A stretch of DNA of 38,495 nucleotides from Methanoregula sp. (GTDB taxonomy: Archaea > Halobacteriota > Methanomicrobia > Methanomicrobiales > Methanospirillaceae), in NCBI GenBank assembly GCA_028679185.1, contig JAJRBZ010000009.1:1-38495 (forward strand). The letters are read 5' to 3'. Positions within the stretch are counted from its first letter, which is position 1. Each line of letters begins with the position of its first letter. Below are positions 1 through 7,800 of this stretch, piece after piece. Position numbers and translations under genes: made by a program. The notes below the pieces were generated by a model. That model was not told where the DNA came from. It did no database searches and saw only the letters and a list, made by a program, of their open reading frames with translations.

Positions 1-44
1 ACTCTGGTGGAGTAGTAAATAAGGTAAATTTCAGGCAAACTTTT

Positions 45-118
45 GGGCCCGTAGCATAGCCCGGTGGTGCGCCCGGCTGATAACCGGGAGGTCATGTGTT
101 CGAATCACATCGGGCCCA
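45..118 (+). tRNA. tRNA-Ile (anticodon GAT)
   Basis: A 74-nt cloverleaf folds from the sequence. The acceptor arms are GGGCCCG and CGGGCCC with discriminator A. The anticodon stem CCCGG/CCGGG encloses the loop CTGATAA, so the anticodon is GAT (Ile, reading AUC/AUU). The T-loop is TTCGAATC. No CCA is encoded. An AT-rich TATA-like stretch (AGTAAATAAGG, about 13-23) lies at the expected distance upstream. A T-run at about 157-163 could terminate it. Confidence 0.95.
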
Positions 119-327
119 TCCGCAATATACGGCAGGATATTTATGTCGTAGTTCAGTTTTTTTAATGATTGCCCGTTCACGTTCCCGGCTCCCGAAGTCT
201 GACTGTTTAAAAAGCGATAACCTGGCACTGCCGTAAGTGTGGATCTTGATAATCTTAAAAAATTTCCAGTTTTTCCTAGTATTCTGATATCTTTTATCAA
301 AGGGAATAAAAAGTGAACCTTTCTTAA

Positions 328-861
328 TTATGATTTTGGGGAAAAGGTGTACCCAATCACCTTTTCCAGTGCTTCGACAAGTGCTTCTTCGCCTTTCAGG
401 TAATCATGCATCGCACGGTAAAGCATGAACATAACATCATATCCATAACGCTCGATTGCGGTCTTCGTATCAATAGGATTAAGATACGAGTCAGTAAGGA
501 ATCCGTCGAAGCTGTACATAAGCTCGTAAAATTTGCCTTCTTCAGACATCACGCAGAACTGGTCGGTGACCGGCATCTGGGGGTTGTCCGGCCGAGATGC
601 AGCCGGCTCTACGGCCTTCCCCAAAATGATCATTTTGCCTGGGAAATAAGCGGGATCGTAGATTTCTCCTTTGGTATCCTGCTTACCCTTCCTGAGCATA
701 TTCAGGCCGACAACTTTGACAACCGGAACTGCAGATTCAGCCATCCGCGCCAGGAGTTCTGCGTCATGGTCCCTGATTTCCTGGGAGAGAGAATCAGCTT
801 TTTCCTGCAGCTCTTTTATCTTCTGCTCAAGTTTTTTATATCCGGCTTCAATTTCATCCAT
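328..861 (-). CDS. Conserved hypothetical protein with N-terminal coiled coil
   Basis: I do not recognise the family. The product is about 177 aa, acidic and probably cytoplasmic. Residues 1-40 form a Lys/Glu/Leu-rich heptad-like helix, predicted to be a coiled coil. A mixed alpha/beta region follows, containing CVMSEEGKFYELMYSFDG near the middle. There is no signal peptide and no obvious catalytic motif. I chose the ATG at 861 because it has an AGGTGAGG ribosome-binding site just upstream; an in-frame GTG at 870 lies inside that site. A TATA-like TTTTATAC on the minus strand near 918-925 would give a leader of about 35 nt. The gene stands alone between tRNA-Ile and the methylthiotransferase. 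It is likely a lineage-specific methanogen protein; I assign no function. Confidence 0.75.
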   Translation of the reverse strand: MDEIEAGYKKLEQKIKELQEKADSLSQEIRDHDAELLARMAESAVPVVKVVGLNMLRKGKQDTKGEIYDPAYFPGKMIILGKAVEPAASRPDNPQMPVTDQFCVMSEEGKFYELMYSFDGFLTDSYLNPIDTKTAIERYGYDVMFMLYRAMHDYLKGEEALVEALEKVIGYTFSPKS

Positions 862-1099
862 TATCCTCACCTTAACACAGCGGGTATTGCCCGATAAGAA
901 GTGTTTATCCGGCGGGTATAAAACCGCTCCTTTTTTTCGCTGGAGCCGGATACGGATCGATTAGGAATGGCTGTGAAGATGAGAATAGAAAGCAAAAGGA
1001 AACAGTACGGGAGATTTTTTGCTGTTTGAATTTTTTTTTTAAAACGGTTATACACCCTGCTCCTGGCAGGTCCGGTATGGCCACACAGGTATTTTGGAA

Positions 1100-2296
1100 T
1101 TACACGACTCTCTGTCCCAGAAAAAAATACTTCCGGTCTTTTTTAAGGATTGCCTGACCCGAATAGCCGACAGGCAGATCCTCATTGATCACAATCCCCA
1201 GATAATCAGGAGAACGGGCCATTACCGATCCCTTTTTTATTGTTTCTGTAACGACAAAAGGCACCCGTTGCTCAAGATATCCTTTGTTAACAGAAGTATA
1301 GATCTTTTCTGCACGGGTGTTCATATTGCGTGACCGCTCCTTCTTGACCCAGTCCGGGAGGTCGTTTTCTGATGAGAGGGGGGTAAAGGGGCGCTGTGAA
1401 TAGCGGGTTATGTTGACTTTGTTGGGACGCACTCGCTCGATCAGCTCAAGCGATTCTGAAAAGTCTTCTTCTGTTTCACCAGGAAAACCTACAATCATAT
1501 CGGTGGCAAGAGTGATTTTGGGGTACCGCTTTTTAAATGCCGTCACAATTTCTTCAAAATCTGCAACCGTATAAGCCCTTCCCATACGGTCAAGAATACG
1601 GTCTGATCCCGATTGAACGGGAAGATGGAGAAATTTGAATATATGATCGCTGGAAAAAGCGTCGGCCAGATCATCAACTATCTCTCGTACTGTTGCAGGG
1701 TTCATCATGCCAACCCGGATCATAAAATGTCCTTGCAGCTGATCCACGGCACGCAGGAGAGCGGGAAGTGACGTCCCGGCATCCTGTCCCCAGCTGCTTA
1801 CGTCCTGTGCGGTGATCTGGATTTCGGGCGTCCCGGCATCTGCATGCACTGCAATTTCTGCAAGGATCTCACCTGCAGAAAAACTCTTCAGGGGTCCGCG
1901 GGCGACACGGGTCAGACAGTATGTGCACCTACCTGCACATCCCTGTGCCACCTGCACGATCGCTACACTTCCACCGGGAGCAGTTCTTATACTCCGAGAC
2001 GCCTCTCGGACAGCATCCGATGAGATGATGGTGGGCGTACATACCGCATAAATTGCTTCGCACTGCACTGCTGCCATACATCCCATCACAAAGAGATTAC
2101 AATCCCTGAAATGCGAAAGCCTCCTGAGCATCCGCCGCTCTGTTGGCCCGACAACAGTACAGGTATTGATGATCACAGCATCCGCCTCTTCTGCTGAATT
2201 GACGATGGTGCATCCTTTGCGTTTCAGGAGCTCGATAAGTTTTGCCGTATCACCGAAGTTATAGCGGCACCCATAGGTCTCAATATATACACCCAT
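1100..2296 (-). CDS. tRNA t6A37 2-methylthiotransferase, archaeal/CDKAL1 (e-MtaB) type
   Basis: Radical-SAM methylthiotransferase that would convert t6A37 to ms2t6A37 in ANN-decoding tRNAs. All three family domains are readable. The N-terminal UPF0004 domain carries cysteines in ETYGC (residue 10), NTC (46) and MGC (73), ligands of the auxiliary [4Fe-4S] cluster. The radical-SAM signature CAGRCTYC lies at 120-127. LHLPVQSGSDRILDRMGR is a classical MiaB-family block, and a C-terminal TRAM-like domain ends the protein. At about 398 aa the length is normal. The ATG at 2296 puts the first cysteine where the family has it. An in-frame GTG at 2377 has a better Shine-Dalgarno (AGGATC) and would add 27 non-conserved residues, so the start is uncertain. 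A TATA-like ATTATTTATT near 2400-2412 would serve either start. Confidence 0.9.
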   Translation of the reverse strand: MGVYIETYGCRYNFGDTAKLIELLKRKGCTIVNSAEEADAVIINTCTVVGPTERRMLRRLSHFRDCNLFVMGCMAAVQCEAIYAVCTPTIISSDAVREASRSIRTAPGGSVAIVQVAQGCAGRCTYCLTRVARGPLKSFSAGEILAEIAVHADAGTPEIQITAQDVSSWGQDAGTSLPALLRAVDQLQGHFMIRVGMMNPATVREIVDDLADAFSSDHIFKFLHLPVQSGSDRILDRMGRAYTVADFEEIVTAFKKRYPKITLATDMIVGFPGETEEDFSESLELIERVRPNKVNITRYSQRPFTPLSSENDLPDWVKKERSRNMNTRAEKIYTSVNKGYLEQRVPFVVTETIKKGSVMARSPDYLGIVINEDLPVGYSGQAILKKDRKYFFLGQRVV

Positions 2297-2552
2297 GCGA
2301 CAAAATTTTTCCAGAATATCACTATCTTCAGTATTCCCGTACCCTGATTTTGGTATTTCCAGCACGTTTCTGCCCACAAAGATCCTATTGGTCGAACATC
2401 AATAAATAATCTTAAACCGGATAACCGGTAAAACCGGCAGGACAGAAAGATGCGCAAACACCTGATCCCGGCCATCAGGCACCGGATCCATGTCCCCAGG
2501 CTACATGTCGTGAGCACAAAACTTAACCAATGACACCCATAATCTGTTAATC

Positions 2553-3311
2553 ATGATGAGAATCGGCCTGCTTGGCTGTGGAAATATCGGGCATATCATC
2601 GCACAGCACGGGGGCGGTTTTACGATTACAGCGGTCTATGACCTGGTATTTGACCGGGCAAAGGAGATCGCGGGGATTTCCGGTGCACACCCGTATGCAG
2701 ATTTTGAGTCCTTTATTAACGCAGATATCGATATTGTGGTAGAAGCGGCATCTGTCGGTGCTGTGAAAAGCTATGCAGCGCGGGTGCTGTCACACAAAAA
2801 AGACCTTGTGATCATGAGCGTGGGTGCGCTTTCCGATACTGAATTTCAGGACGAGATCCGGGTACTGGCCAAAAGGGAAGGGCAAAAAATTCATATCCCA
2901 AGCGGGGCGATTTTTGGCCTTGATAATCTCAAGATAGGAAGGATCTCAGAGATCACACGATTACTTTTGAGAACTACAAAAAGTCCCGCCTCGCTGGGTA
3001 TAATTGCTGAAAATAAAAAACTCATATTTTCCGGGAAAGCCAACGAGTGTATCAAGGCATTTCCAAAAAATGTCAACGTGTCTGTTGCCATGAGTCTGGC
3101 GGCCGGGCATGATACCGATGTGGAGCTCTGGGTTGACCCTTCAGTCGACCGTAATGTTCACGAACTGTTCATTGAGGGAAGCTTTGGCGAAACCTACATC
3201 AAAGTGACAAATATTCCCAGTCCCGGTCATTCAGCTACAAGCTACCTTGCTGCCCTCTCCATCCTCTCTCTCCTGAACAATCTCAATGATCCGATAATCG
3301 TGGGAACATAA
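2553..3311 (+). CDS. nadX: L-aspartate dehydrogenase
   Basis: NAD(P)-dependent aspartate dehydrogenase that makes iminoaspartate, the first step of de novo NAD synthesis in organisms without the FAD-dependent NadB. The 252-aa protein opens with a Rossmann motif, RIGLLGCGNIG (residues 3-13). The family block IPSGAIFGLDNL (about 112-123) follows, and then AAGHDTDVELWVDP near residues 186-199. The length matches the family. The gene is directly followed by nadC with a 25-nt gap to the chosen nadC start, which supports the assignment. The start is one of two adjacent ATGs (2553/2556). No clear ribosome-binding site precedes them, so a short-leader or leaderless transcript is possible. No nadA (quinolinate synthase) is visible in this window. 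Confidence 0.92.
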   Translation: MMRIGLLGCGNIGHIIAQHGGGFTITAVYDLVFDRAKEIAGISGAHPYADFESFINADIDIVVEAASVGAVKSYAARVLSHKKDLVIMSVGALSDTEFQDEIRVLAKREGQKIHIPSGAIFGLDNLKIGRISEITRLLLRTTKSPASLGIIAENKKLIFSGKANECIKAFPKNVNVSVAMSLAAGHDTDVELWVDPSVDRNVHELFIEGSFGETYIKVTNIPSPGHSATSYLAALSILSLLNNLNDPIIVGT

Positions 3312-3336
3312 CTGTGTTTTTGTGGTGAAAGTCTGT

Positions 3337-4179
3337 ATGGTAGTGCTCGATTATCTGCTGCAATTCATTGAGGAAGATGCGCCGGCCGGAGACGTGACAT
3401 CTGATGCAGTCATCCCTGATATAACCTGTGATGCAGTAATAAGGGCAGAGCAGGATGGGATCATCGCAGGTCTCAATGAAGCGGGTGAACTCTTTTCTCA
3501 TTTTGGTGTTTCCGTGACGTACCGTGTAAAAGACGGTGACACGGTCTTCAGGAATGACTCCCTCCTCGAACTAAGCGGGGATGCAAAAAAGATACTGCTC
3601 GTTGAACGGACTGCCCTCAATATCATCGGAAGAATGAGTGGTATTGCAACACAGACAAAAAAAATGGCAGATATTGTATCTGCGGTTAATCCATCCTGCC
3701 ACATAGCGGCAACACGAAAAACATGCCCCGGATTCCGGGAACTGGACAAGAAGGCGGTAACGATTGGCGGCGGCGATCCTCACCGGATGAACTTAAGCGA
3801 CGGGATACTCATAAAAGACAACCATCTGGCACTGGTTCCTCTCGGTATCGCTATCCAGGCAGCAAAAAAGGGCACAGCATATAAAAAAATTGAAGTAGAG
3901 GTAGAAACTCCTGAAAATGCCCTTTTCGCGGCAAAAGCAGGTGCCGATATCATTATGCTTGACAATATGAGTCCGGGCCAGATTTTAAGGACGATCAGGG
4001 TTCTGAAAAGCGAAGGTCTGCGGGATCATGTAATTATTGAACTTTCAGGTGGAATCGATGAAAATTCCCTCCCACGGTATGCTGCGCTCGATGTCGATCT
4101 GATCAGTCTGGGTCTGCTGACCCATTCAGTAAGAAATTTGTCAGTAAACCTTGAAATCATTCCACACAATATTGCGTAA
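3337..4179 (+). CDS. nadC: Nicotinate-nucleotide pyrophosphorylase (quinolinate phosphoribosyltransferase)
   Basis: Type II phosphoribosyltransferase that converts quinolinate and PRPP into nicotinate mononucleotide, downstream of NadX in NAD biosynthesis. About 280 aa. The N-terminal half contains EDAPAGDVTSDAVI. The active-site block ATRKTCPGFRELDKKAV carries the conserved Arg/Lys pair. Barrel-strand motifs EVEVET, IMLDNMSP and IELSGGI are all present. I chose the ATG at 3337 because GGTGA sits 8 nt upstream; in-frame GTGs at 3322 and 3325 would otherwise swallow that site. It is tightly linked to nadX and probably co-transcribed with it. Confidence 0.93.
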   Translation: MVVLDYLLQFIEEDAPAGDVTSDAVIPDITCDAVIRAEQDGIIAGLNEAGELFSHFGVSVTYRVKDGDTVFRNDSLLELSGDAKKILLVERTALNIIGRMSGIATQTKKMADIVSAVNPSCHIAATRKTCPGFRELDKKAVTIGGGDPHRMNLSDGILIKDNHLALVPLGIAIQAAKKGTAYKKIEVEVETPENALFAAKAGADIIMLDNMSPGQILRTIRVLKSEGLRDHVIIELSGGIDENSLPRYAALDVDLISLGLLTHSVRNLSVNLEIIPHNIA

Positions 4180-4328
4180 AATTTTCCTCAACCGTTCTTC
4201 ACTGTACTATACATTTTAACCTCTGTTACATTTTCAAATCCGGATATCCTTTTATTCAGGAGTCGTCCTTCACTATTGAAAACCTTAATAGTCCTGTATC
4301 ACGTATGGGTGGCTAGTGAGGAACAGTA

Positions 4329-4922
4329 ATGGGTAGTCCTGAAACGCAGGCAGAGGAGCCTGAAACTTCCCCTGAACCGACTCCCGCTGAGCTTGCGGTA
4401 TTAGAAGAGCGTAAAAAAATGCGTATCAAAGGATATATCGCCCTGCTCCGGGATCCCAATCTCAATTATCGCTGGCGGGCAGCAGAAGCTCTGGGAGATG
4501 AGGGAGATGAAACTGCCGTAGAACCACTTCTGGAGGCACTCAAAGATCCTTATGTTGATGTCCAGTGGCTCGCGGCAAAATCTTTGGGAAAACTGGGGGA
4601 TCTTCGTGCAGTTGAGCCTCTGATAGCGGCATTGAAGGCTGATGATAAATGGCTCCGTACAGGAGCGGCATGGGGACTGGGAAAACTCCGGGATTCGCGT
4701 GCCGTCGACCCCCTTCTCGCGCTTCTGAAGGATAAAAAGAAACTTGTCCGGAAAACTGCTGCATGGGCTCTTGGCACAATTGCAGATGAACGGGCCGTTG
4801 CAGGTCTGACAGAATCGCTCCAGGATGAGGATGGCGATGTTCGGGAAGCCGCAAAAAAAGCCCTTGACTCAATAAAAAATGAAAAAATTAAAAAAACTGT
4901 TGAGGCTCCTGCCGGCGTATAA
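4329..4922 (+). CDS. HEAT/PBS-lyase-type repeat protein
   Basis: A 197-aa soluble alpha-solenoid. After a Pro/Glu-rich, probably disordered leader (residues 1-25), about five consecutive repeats of roughly 31 residues run to the C-terminus. Each has the pattern WxAAxxLGxxxDxxAVEPLLxALKD, for example WLAAKSLGKLGDLRAVEPLI. Such proteins are usually protein-protein scaffolds; the lyase name comes from phycobilin lyases and does not imply that activity here. The gene stands alone. It has a TATA-like CCTTAATAG near 4282-4290 and a GAGG ribosome-binding site just ahead of the ATG. The partner is unknown. Confidence 0.85.
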   Translation: MGSPETQAEEPETSPEPTPAELAVLEERKKMRIKGYIALLRDPNLNYRWRAAEALGDEGDETAVEPLLEALKDPYVDVQWLAAKSLGKLGDLRAVEPLIAALKADDKWLRTGAAWGLGKLRDSRAVDPLLALLKDKKKLVRKTAAWALGTIADERAVAGLTESLQDEDGDVREAAKKALDSIKNEKIKKTVEAPAGV

Positions 4923-5003
4923 GAAAACAAGTGTTCTTTTACTTTTTGGGATATTAGATACACAGGCATCTGAAGTCAGGACCTGGTGTTGCCATCCGGT
5001 AGT

Positions 5004-5402
5004 TCAGGAGGTGGCAGAAGAATTAAAACGGGTATTCACAGGAATAACAGAGACATCCTGTGCAGAATTCACGACAATTTCTTTTTTCCCCTGATATGTC
5101 TGGACAACCCCATAAACGGTTATCGCATCCCCCCTCTCGAGCGTTAATTGCTCTGCAACCTGGGCAGGCACAAAAATGGTGACAGTATCGGTATACACAT
5201 TCATGTGCCCGCCTGTTCTGGTAATGACCAGCTGGTTGATTGTTCCACCGGCATAAACGAGTTCCCCATCTGCTGAATTATTGGAAAACGTTGTGGCAAA
5301 GGGGTGTTTTCCGACGTATCCGAGAATCAGGTGTGCAGTAATCACTGCAATCACGACACCCAGCAAAAGAACCATTGCTACACGTTCCTGGCGCTCGAGC
5401 AT
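5004..5402 (-). CDS. Membrane-anchored OB-fold protein
   Basis: About 132 aa. Residues 1-8 (MLERQERV) are polar and are followed by one strongly hydrophobic helix (about 9-28), a membrane anchor with the remainder predicted outside. The rest (about 45-120) reads as a five-stranded OB fold of the nucleic-acid-binding type, including TVTIFVPAQVAEQL and GDAITVYGVVQTYQGKKEIVV. The open frame extends upstream to 5642 but would run antisense through the HTH gene, so I use the ATG at 5402. A TATA-like ATTTAAAC on the minus strand at about 5424-5432 lies about 25 nt away, suggesting a leaderless transcript. It is divergent from the HTH pair and shares the palindromic region with it. The ligand is unknown. 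Confidence 0.75.
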   Translation of the reverse strand: MLERQERVAMVLLLGVVIAVITAHLILGYVGKHPFATTFSNNSADGELVYAGGTINQLVITRTGGHMNVYTDTVTIFVPAQVAEQLTLERGDAITVYGVVQTYQGKKEIVVNSAQDVSVIPVNTRFNSSATS

Positions 5403-5445
5403 ACAAGTGGTATGAGACTGGTTGTTTAAATGACCGACAGGTTCA

Positions 5446-5466
5446 TATGTTAACAGTGTTAACATA
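5446..5466. promoter_or_regulatory. Perfect 21-bp palindrome, putative operator
   Basis: TATGTTAAC-AGT-GTTAACATA is a perfect inverted repeat with 9-bp arms and a 3-nt centre. It ends 6 nt before the start codon of the winged-helix gene at 5473. It lies about 25 nt downstream of a TTTAAA element (5425-5430) that could be the TATA box for both divergent genes. This is the expected position for a dimeric repressor that blocks its own transcription start. Regulator binding is inference. Confidence 0.65.
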
Positions 5467-5472
5467 ATTACC

Positions 5473-5718
5473 ATGTATACCAGTCCATTACCGCCATCGT
5501 CAAAAACGGTACTTGAGATACTGAATTCCAATGGTGCGATGACCCATAAAGACCTCGTACAAAAGACCCGCCTTGCACCACGCACTGTGCGGTATGCATT
5601 GAAAAAACTCAAAGAAAAACAGCTCATCATCGAGAAATTCAATTTCCGGGATGCTCGTCAGATTATATACCAGAACCGGACTGAATTAACCCATATGCCC
5701 CGGCCTGTGCATGTATGA
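5473..5718 (+). CDS. Small winged-helix transcriptional regulator
   Basis: An 81-aa stand-alone winged helix-turn-helix protein. Residues 10-60 contain the HTH core MTHKDLVQKTRLAPRTVRYA followed by the wing KEKQLIIEKFNFRDARQIIY, typical of MarR/TrmB-like archaeal regulators with no ligand domain. The stop codon overlaps the start of the next gene (ATGA at 5715), so the two HTH proteins are almost certainly translationally coupled. The perfect palindrome at 5446-5466 lies directly upstream and is the natural candidate operator for autoregulation. Its targets probably include the divergent OB-fold gene; that is inference. Confidence 0.82.
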   Translation: MYTSPLPPSSKTVLEILNSNGAMTHKDLVQKTRLAPRTVRYALKKLKEKQLIIEKFNFRDARQIIYQNRTELTHMPRPVHV

Positions 5719-6023
5719 CAAAACATACCTGCACCCTGATGCATTGTGATACCATGGTCCGGAACCTTCTGCCCCCCATGAGAGCCGAAATGGTCTTCCG
5801 ACTGGTACAGCGCAAGGGGCTTAGCCAGAGTGATGCAGCAAAACGTCTCGGCGTCACGAGAGCGGCCGTATCCCAGTATATGAGCAGAAAGAGAGGTGCG
5901 GGTGAAGTCCGGATCTCAAATGAGCTTGACAGTATTATCGACCGTTGGGTACTTGCGGTAGAAACAGGTGAAAGCGATATCAATTTATGTGACATATGCC
6001 AGTGTGCGCTAAAAAAGTTCTGA
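5715..6023 (+). CDS. HTH transcriptional regulator with clustered cysteines (COG2522-like)
   Basis: A 102-aa protein with a Cro/C1-type HTH at about residues 35-60 (RKGLSQSDAAKRLGVTRAAV). It resembles the archaeal predicted-regulator family COG2522. Five cysteines flank the HTH: C6 and C11 near the N-terminus and C92, C95 and C97 in the tail CDICQC. In related proteins a C-terminal Cys group is also conserved, and a metal or Fe-S site responding to redox is an attractive inference but not shown. The ATGA overlap with the preceding winged-helix gene indicates co-translation. The gene is convergent with the phospholipase D-like gene downstream. Confidence 0.82.
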   Translation: MTKHTCTLMHCDTMVRNLLPPMRAEMVFRLVQRKGLSQSDAAKRLGVTRAAVSQYMSRKRGAGEVRISNELDSIIDRWVLAVETGESDINLCDICQCALKKF

Positions 6024-6077
6024 ACTTTAATACTTTTCAAATAAACCTGTTTTCCCTGATTTATCAGCTATATCGAT

Positions 6078-7748
6078 CTATACCCTTTGCCGTTGATAAT
6101 ATATGAGGAGGAGAAATACCAGCACGATTACAGCCGTGGCTGTTTTCAGGTAACCGGTCTCAACTTCGGACGAATTTATTGTGGGATTCCAGTCATCCTC
6201 AAATACCTCAAGGAAGTAACTGGCAACCCCGGGATGGTCAATAATCACTCCGGCTTCCCGGTTAAAGTCGGGTGATACGCTGTTCCAGTTGATGCTGCTC
6301 ACAAGCACAAGCCGGTCATCCACGATCACACCTTTATTATGGATTTTATCGACATCCAGCATAGGGAGATCTGCACACCTTGCCTCAAGCGGAAGGTTTT
6401 CAGATATGCTGATACGGTTGATCATGTCAGCCATCTCATCATTATCCCTCTCATCTTCAATATTGAACCAGTACGAGTCCAGCAGCACCCTGACGTGAAC
6501 ACCCCGTCGCGACGCATTGATGGCCGCTGCCAGAAACGGGTTGAGGCGTGAGGGGGTTTCATTGGTGATGTATGCCTGCTCAATTTCGATGCTCCTTTCT
6601 GCGGAGTTTATCAGCGAGGTAATCTGGTAACTGGTATCCGGTGCGATAACCGGGCGGACCGTCGCCCCTGTAAAATATTCTGGCGGAAAATCTACTGTAT
6701 GTTTCCTGGAGGGGATGGGTTCCAGGTTTCCTGCCGATCCGTTATAAGCAGTTACTGACTTTCCATTATAATCAGTCATGTACACTGTTGAGAAATACTC
6801 AGCGAGTGCGGGATCTTCGAGATATACCCCCCAGCCGCGATTACCATTCAATCCTTCGGGGGGAAAGCCGCTGTATTTAAAATTCTCGCTGGTGAGCAGG
6901 GTCGCTTTCCGGTCGATTACGACATATTTTGCATGATCATAACGATAGGGAGCGGGATTACCGGTCTGTGACAGCATTACCAAGACAGGAATTCCCCTGT
7001 CTGTCATTATGCGGATTATTCCTTTTTCTTCCGGGCTGATTCCTCCTACCGGCCCCCCTTCAAGAAGAACCCTGACATCAACATCCCGCACGTGTGCTTC
7101 AATCAGCATATCTGCCATGAGCGGACTTGAAAATTCGTAAACATTCAGGAGGATTTCATCGGATGACTGGTTCACCGCGTAAGAAAACATGTAACCGGAG
7201 CAGTCCGGGGAAACAAATGTTGTCACTGAAACATTCCGGAATACTGCGGGAGCGAAACGGGACTGCCCGATCATAAGCGGGCGCTTGTCCCATGTACCGT
7301 TTTCGAAATAATGGACCTGCCCTTCTCGGGGTTTGACATCATCAGGCCACGCAACTTCCTGGATAAGGAGACCGTTCCTGTACAGCATGAGATTATCTTT
7401 TCCATTTGCCAGACGGAGCGTATCACCAGTGATAACATTCCGGACCTGAGGAGAATAATCCAGCCACTCAAAATCCGGGAATTTTCCATGAGTTTGTTTA
7501 AAGGCAGTCCCGCTCCGGGCTATAGTAAGTAAACCGTTTATTTTTGTTCCGGCAGGGAAACGAAACCCCCCCTCCCCATCGGATATCGTAATACCCTCAA
7601 GGGAACCGGTACCGGAAAGGACAAGATACTCATCCGCATCATCATACAGGTAAGGATCAGGACAGAACTCCGCGATCTGGACTTCCGCTTCAGCATGCAT
7701 CGCGCACGACAAAAAGATGATGAGAGCAAGAAGTCGATGCATGAACAC
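6078..7748 (-). CDS. Exported phospholipase D-like protein with C-terminal membrane anchor
   Basis: 556 aa. An N-terminal signal peptide (about residues 1-21, ending HAEA) is followed by a lamin-tail-like beta domain (about 22-130, EVQIAEFCPDPYLYDDADEY onwards). Two PLD HKD motifs follow: HAKYVVID near residue 272 and HNKGVIVD near 470. A single C-terminal transmembrane helix (about 533-551) ends in YYQRQRV. This predicts a phosphodiesterase facing outside the cell and tethered to the membrane. Both HKD motifs are intact, so it is probably active; phospholipid versus nucleic acid as substrate cannot be decided. Start is ATG 7748 or 7742. The upstream TATA element at 7765-7776 is shared with the divergent kinase gene. 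Confidence 0.88.
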   Translation of the reverse strand: MFMHRLLALIIFLSCAMHAEAEVQIAEFCPDPYLYDDADEYLVLSGTGSLEGITISDGEGGFRFPAGTKINGLLTIARSGTAFKQTHGKFPDFEWLDYSPQVRNVITGDTLRLANGKDNLMLYRNGLLIQEVAWPDDVKPREGQVHYFENGTWDKRPLMIGQSRFAPAVFRNVSVTTFVSPDCSGYMFSYAVNQSSDEILLNVYEFSSPLMADMLIEAHVRDVDVRVLLEGGPVGGISPEEKGIIRIMTDRGIPVLVMLSQTGNPAPYRYDHAKYVVIDRKATLLTSENFKYSGFPPEGLNGNRGWGVYLEDPALAEYFSTVYMTDYNGKSVTAYNGSAGNLEPIPSRKHTVDFPPEYFTGATVRPVIAPDTSYQITSLINSAERSIEIEQAYITNETPSRLNPFLAAAINASRRGVHVRVLLDSYWFNIEDERDNDEMADMINRISISENLPLEARCADLPMLDVDKIHNKGVIVDDRLVLVSSINWNSVSPDFNREAGVIIDHPGVASYFLEVFEDDWNPTINSSEVETGYLKTATAVIVLVFLLLIYYQRQRV

Positions 7749-7764
7749 TCAATTGCGGCATGCT

Positions 7765-7776
7765 CCTTTTATAAGC
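7765..7776. promoter_or_regulatory. Shared bidirectional TATA element
   Basis: CCTTTTATAAGC reads as a TATA box on both strands. It is centred about 24-30 nt from the PLD starts (7748/7742, minus) and about 29 nt from the ATG at 7801 (plus). The entire intergenic space is 52 nt and neither start has a recognisable Shine-Dalgarno. Both genes could therefore be leaderless and use the same TBP site. Confidence 0.5.
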
Positions 7777-7800
7777 TGGCGGTTTAATTTTCATGCAACG

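Noticed and set aside
4879-5094. A 71-codon plus-strand frame after the HEAT gene
   Set aside because: It lies over the end of the HEAT gene and the OB-fold gene; no support of its own.
5403-5642. N-terminal extension of the OB-fold protein
   Set aside because: It would run antisense through the HTH gene and across the palindrome; the ATG at 5402 precedes the membrane helix directly.
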